Positions 13,157-13,850 of a stretch of DNA of 13,850 nucleotides are shown here, one piece after another. Origin of the DNA: Pseudomonadota bacterium. Its GTDB lineage: Bacteria; Pseudomonadota; Alphaproteobacteria; Rhizobiales; Xanthobacteraceae. A model generated the notes under the pieces. That model made no database searches, was not told the origin of the DNA, and saw only the letters and a program-made list of their open reading frames with translations. Each line of letters begins with the position of its first letter. Positions within the stretch are counted from its first letter, which is position 1. The stretch lies in the NCBI GenBank assembly GCA_023435725.1, contig JAEYRD010000066.1:1-13850 (forward strand), read 5' to 3'. Both the position numbers and the translations under genes were made by a program.

Positions 13157-13850
13157 ATGCAAACCGAACAAATTGCATGCAGCGTGCAAATTGCGGGTTG
13201 CGTTCACATTTCCCAGCCCTCCGGCCCCGACGTGGTCATGGCCGACGATTTCGCGTCAGCGACGCGCGCGGCCGCCGCGGGCGGCAACACCATGGTGCTG
13301 CCCTTTGCGCTCCAGGAGAAGGGTACCTCGCTGCGGACCTGCGTCGAGGACTACCGCAAGCTCGCCGAAGGCGAGTGCTACATCGACACCGCCTTCCATC
13401 TCATCATCTCCGACCCGACCGCGGTCGTGCTCGGTCAGGAGCTGCCGGCGCTGGTCAAGGACGGCTACACCTCGTTCAAGGTGTTCATGACCTATGACGA
13501 CCTCGTGCTCAGCGACAAGCAGCTGCTCGAGGTCTTCGATGTGGCGCGCCGCGAGGAAGCGTTGGTGATGGTTCATTGCGAGGGCTATGACGCGATCCGC
13601 TTCCTCACCACGAAGCTCGAGCACGAAGGCCACATCGCACCCTATTATCACGGCGTGTCCCGGCCCCAGGCCGTCGAGCGCGAGGCGACACATCGCGCCA
13701 TCAGCCATGCCGAAATCGTCGGTGTCCCCATCATGATCGTGCATGTCTCCGGGCGCGAGGCGATGGAGCAGGTGCGCTGGGCCCAGCAGCGCGGCTTGCC
13801 GGTGCATGCGGAGACCTGCCCGCAATACATCACGCTGACGGCCGACGACA
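13157..13850 (+). pseudogene. 5'-truncated dihydropyrimidinase / D-hydantoinase, running off the window
   Basis: An open frame of 231 codons with no stop, cut by the window edge. From about 13205 it reads as a cyclic-amidase of the amidohydrolase fold: VHISQPSGPDVVMADDF, AAAGGNTMVLPFALQEKG, SFKVFMTYDD with the carbamylated-lysine position K108, MVHCEG (H140), IVHVSG (H196) and ETCPQYITL. Such enzymes hydrolyse cyclic amides such as dihydropyrimidines and hydantoins with a two-metal centre. The usual first 50 or so residues are absent, and the family's HxH metal motif reads C-V-H (C15, H17), so the first ligand histidine is lost. An ATG at 13157, one base after the PepSY stop, would add an unrelated leader (MQTEQIACSVQIAG). 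I read it as a remnant of a once complete gene; an expressed short protein is possible but probably inactive. Confidence 0.65.
13170..13192. repeat. Imperfect 23-bp dyad at the junction after the PepSY gene
   Basis: AAATTGCATG (13170-13179) and CGTGCAAATT (13183-13192) form an imperfect inverted repeat around CAG. The core arms TTGCA and TGCAA are perfect, and the word CAAATTGC recurs directly at 13169 and 13187. The stretch is AT-richer than its surroundings. It could be an operator left from a lost promoter region, a weak stem-loop, or the footprint of a rearrangement. Confidence 0.35.

Noticed and set aside
1..13850. CRISPR arrays, tRNA or rRNA genes, insertion sequences or phage genes
   Set aside because: I saw no spaced direct repeats, RNA-gene signatures, transposase motifs or terminal inverted repeats.

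Overview
The window looks like a chromosomal segment of an alphaproteobacterium of the Hyphomicrobiales, most likely Bradyrhizobium or a close relative such as Rhodopseudomonas. This rests on the high GC content, the aerobic (CobI/J/K/L/M/F) cobalamin gene set, the TTGAC-N17-CTAGAT promoter type and the general look of the proteins. The genus is an inference from style, not from a database match.

Region 1 (1-8402) is a dense aerobic cobalamin (vitamin B12) biosynthesis cluster. It starts with the last codons of a gene that is probably cobH. Then follow cobI, cobJ, (cobK on the opposite strand), cobL, cobE, cobM, cobB, cobA, cobF and cobT. Most plus-strand junctions overlap as ATGA, GTGA or TGATG, so translation is probably coupled. 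Together the genes make precorrin-2 (CobA), methylate the ring at C20, C17, C11, C1, C5 and C15 (CobI, CobJ, CobM, CobF, CobL), reduce it (CobK), amidate the a and c side chains (CobB) and activate the lower ligand (CobT). CobF implies the oxygen-dependent route. Cobalt insertion, adenosylation and the remaining amidation genes are not in the window. cobK is an inverted island: its 3' end overlaps cobJ and its start codon shares a CATG with the start of cobL.

Region 2 (8409-8981, minus) is a histidine-phosphatase gene that converges on cobT. It is probably the alpha-ribazole phosphatase of the nucleotide-loop pathway.

Region 3 (8982-13155) is an uptake module. A 388-base intergenic region holds a promoter, a complete cobalamin riboswitch and a leader that can fold to bury the Shine-Dalgarno sequence. 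The riboswitch controls a TonB-dependent outer-membrane receptor of the siderophore-receptor type, followed closely by a four-helix PepSY-TM inner-membrane protein of the kind linked to siderophore reduction. This pair under B12 control is the most interesting part of the window: it may import and reduce a corrinoid or a cobalt chelate rather than an iron siderophore.

Region 4 (13157-13850) is a dihydropyrimidinase/D-hydantoinase coding stretch that lacks the family's N-terminus and the first metal-binding histidine. It runs off the window edge and looks like a gene remnant. An AT-richer, dyad-containing junction separates it from the PepSY gene.
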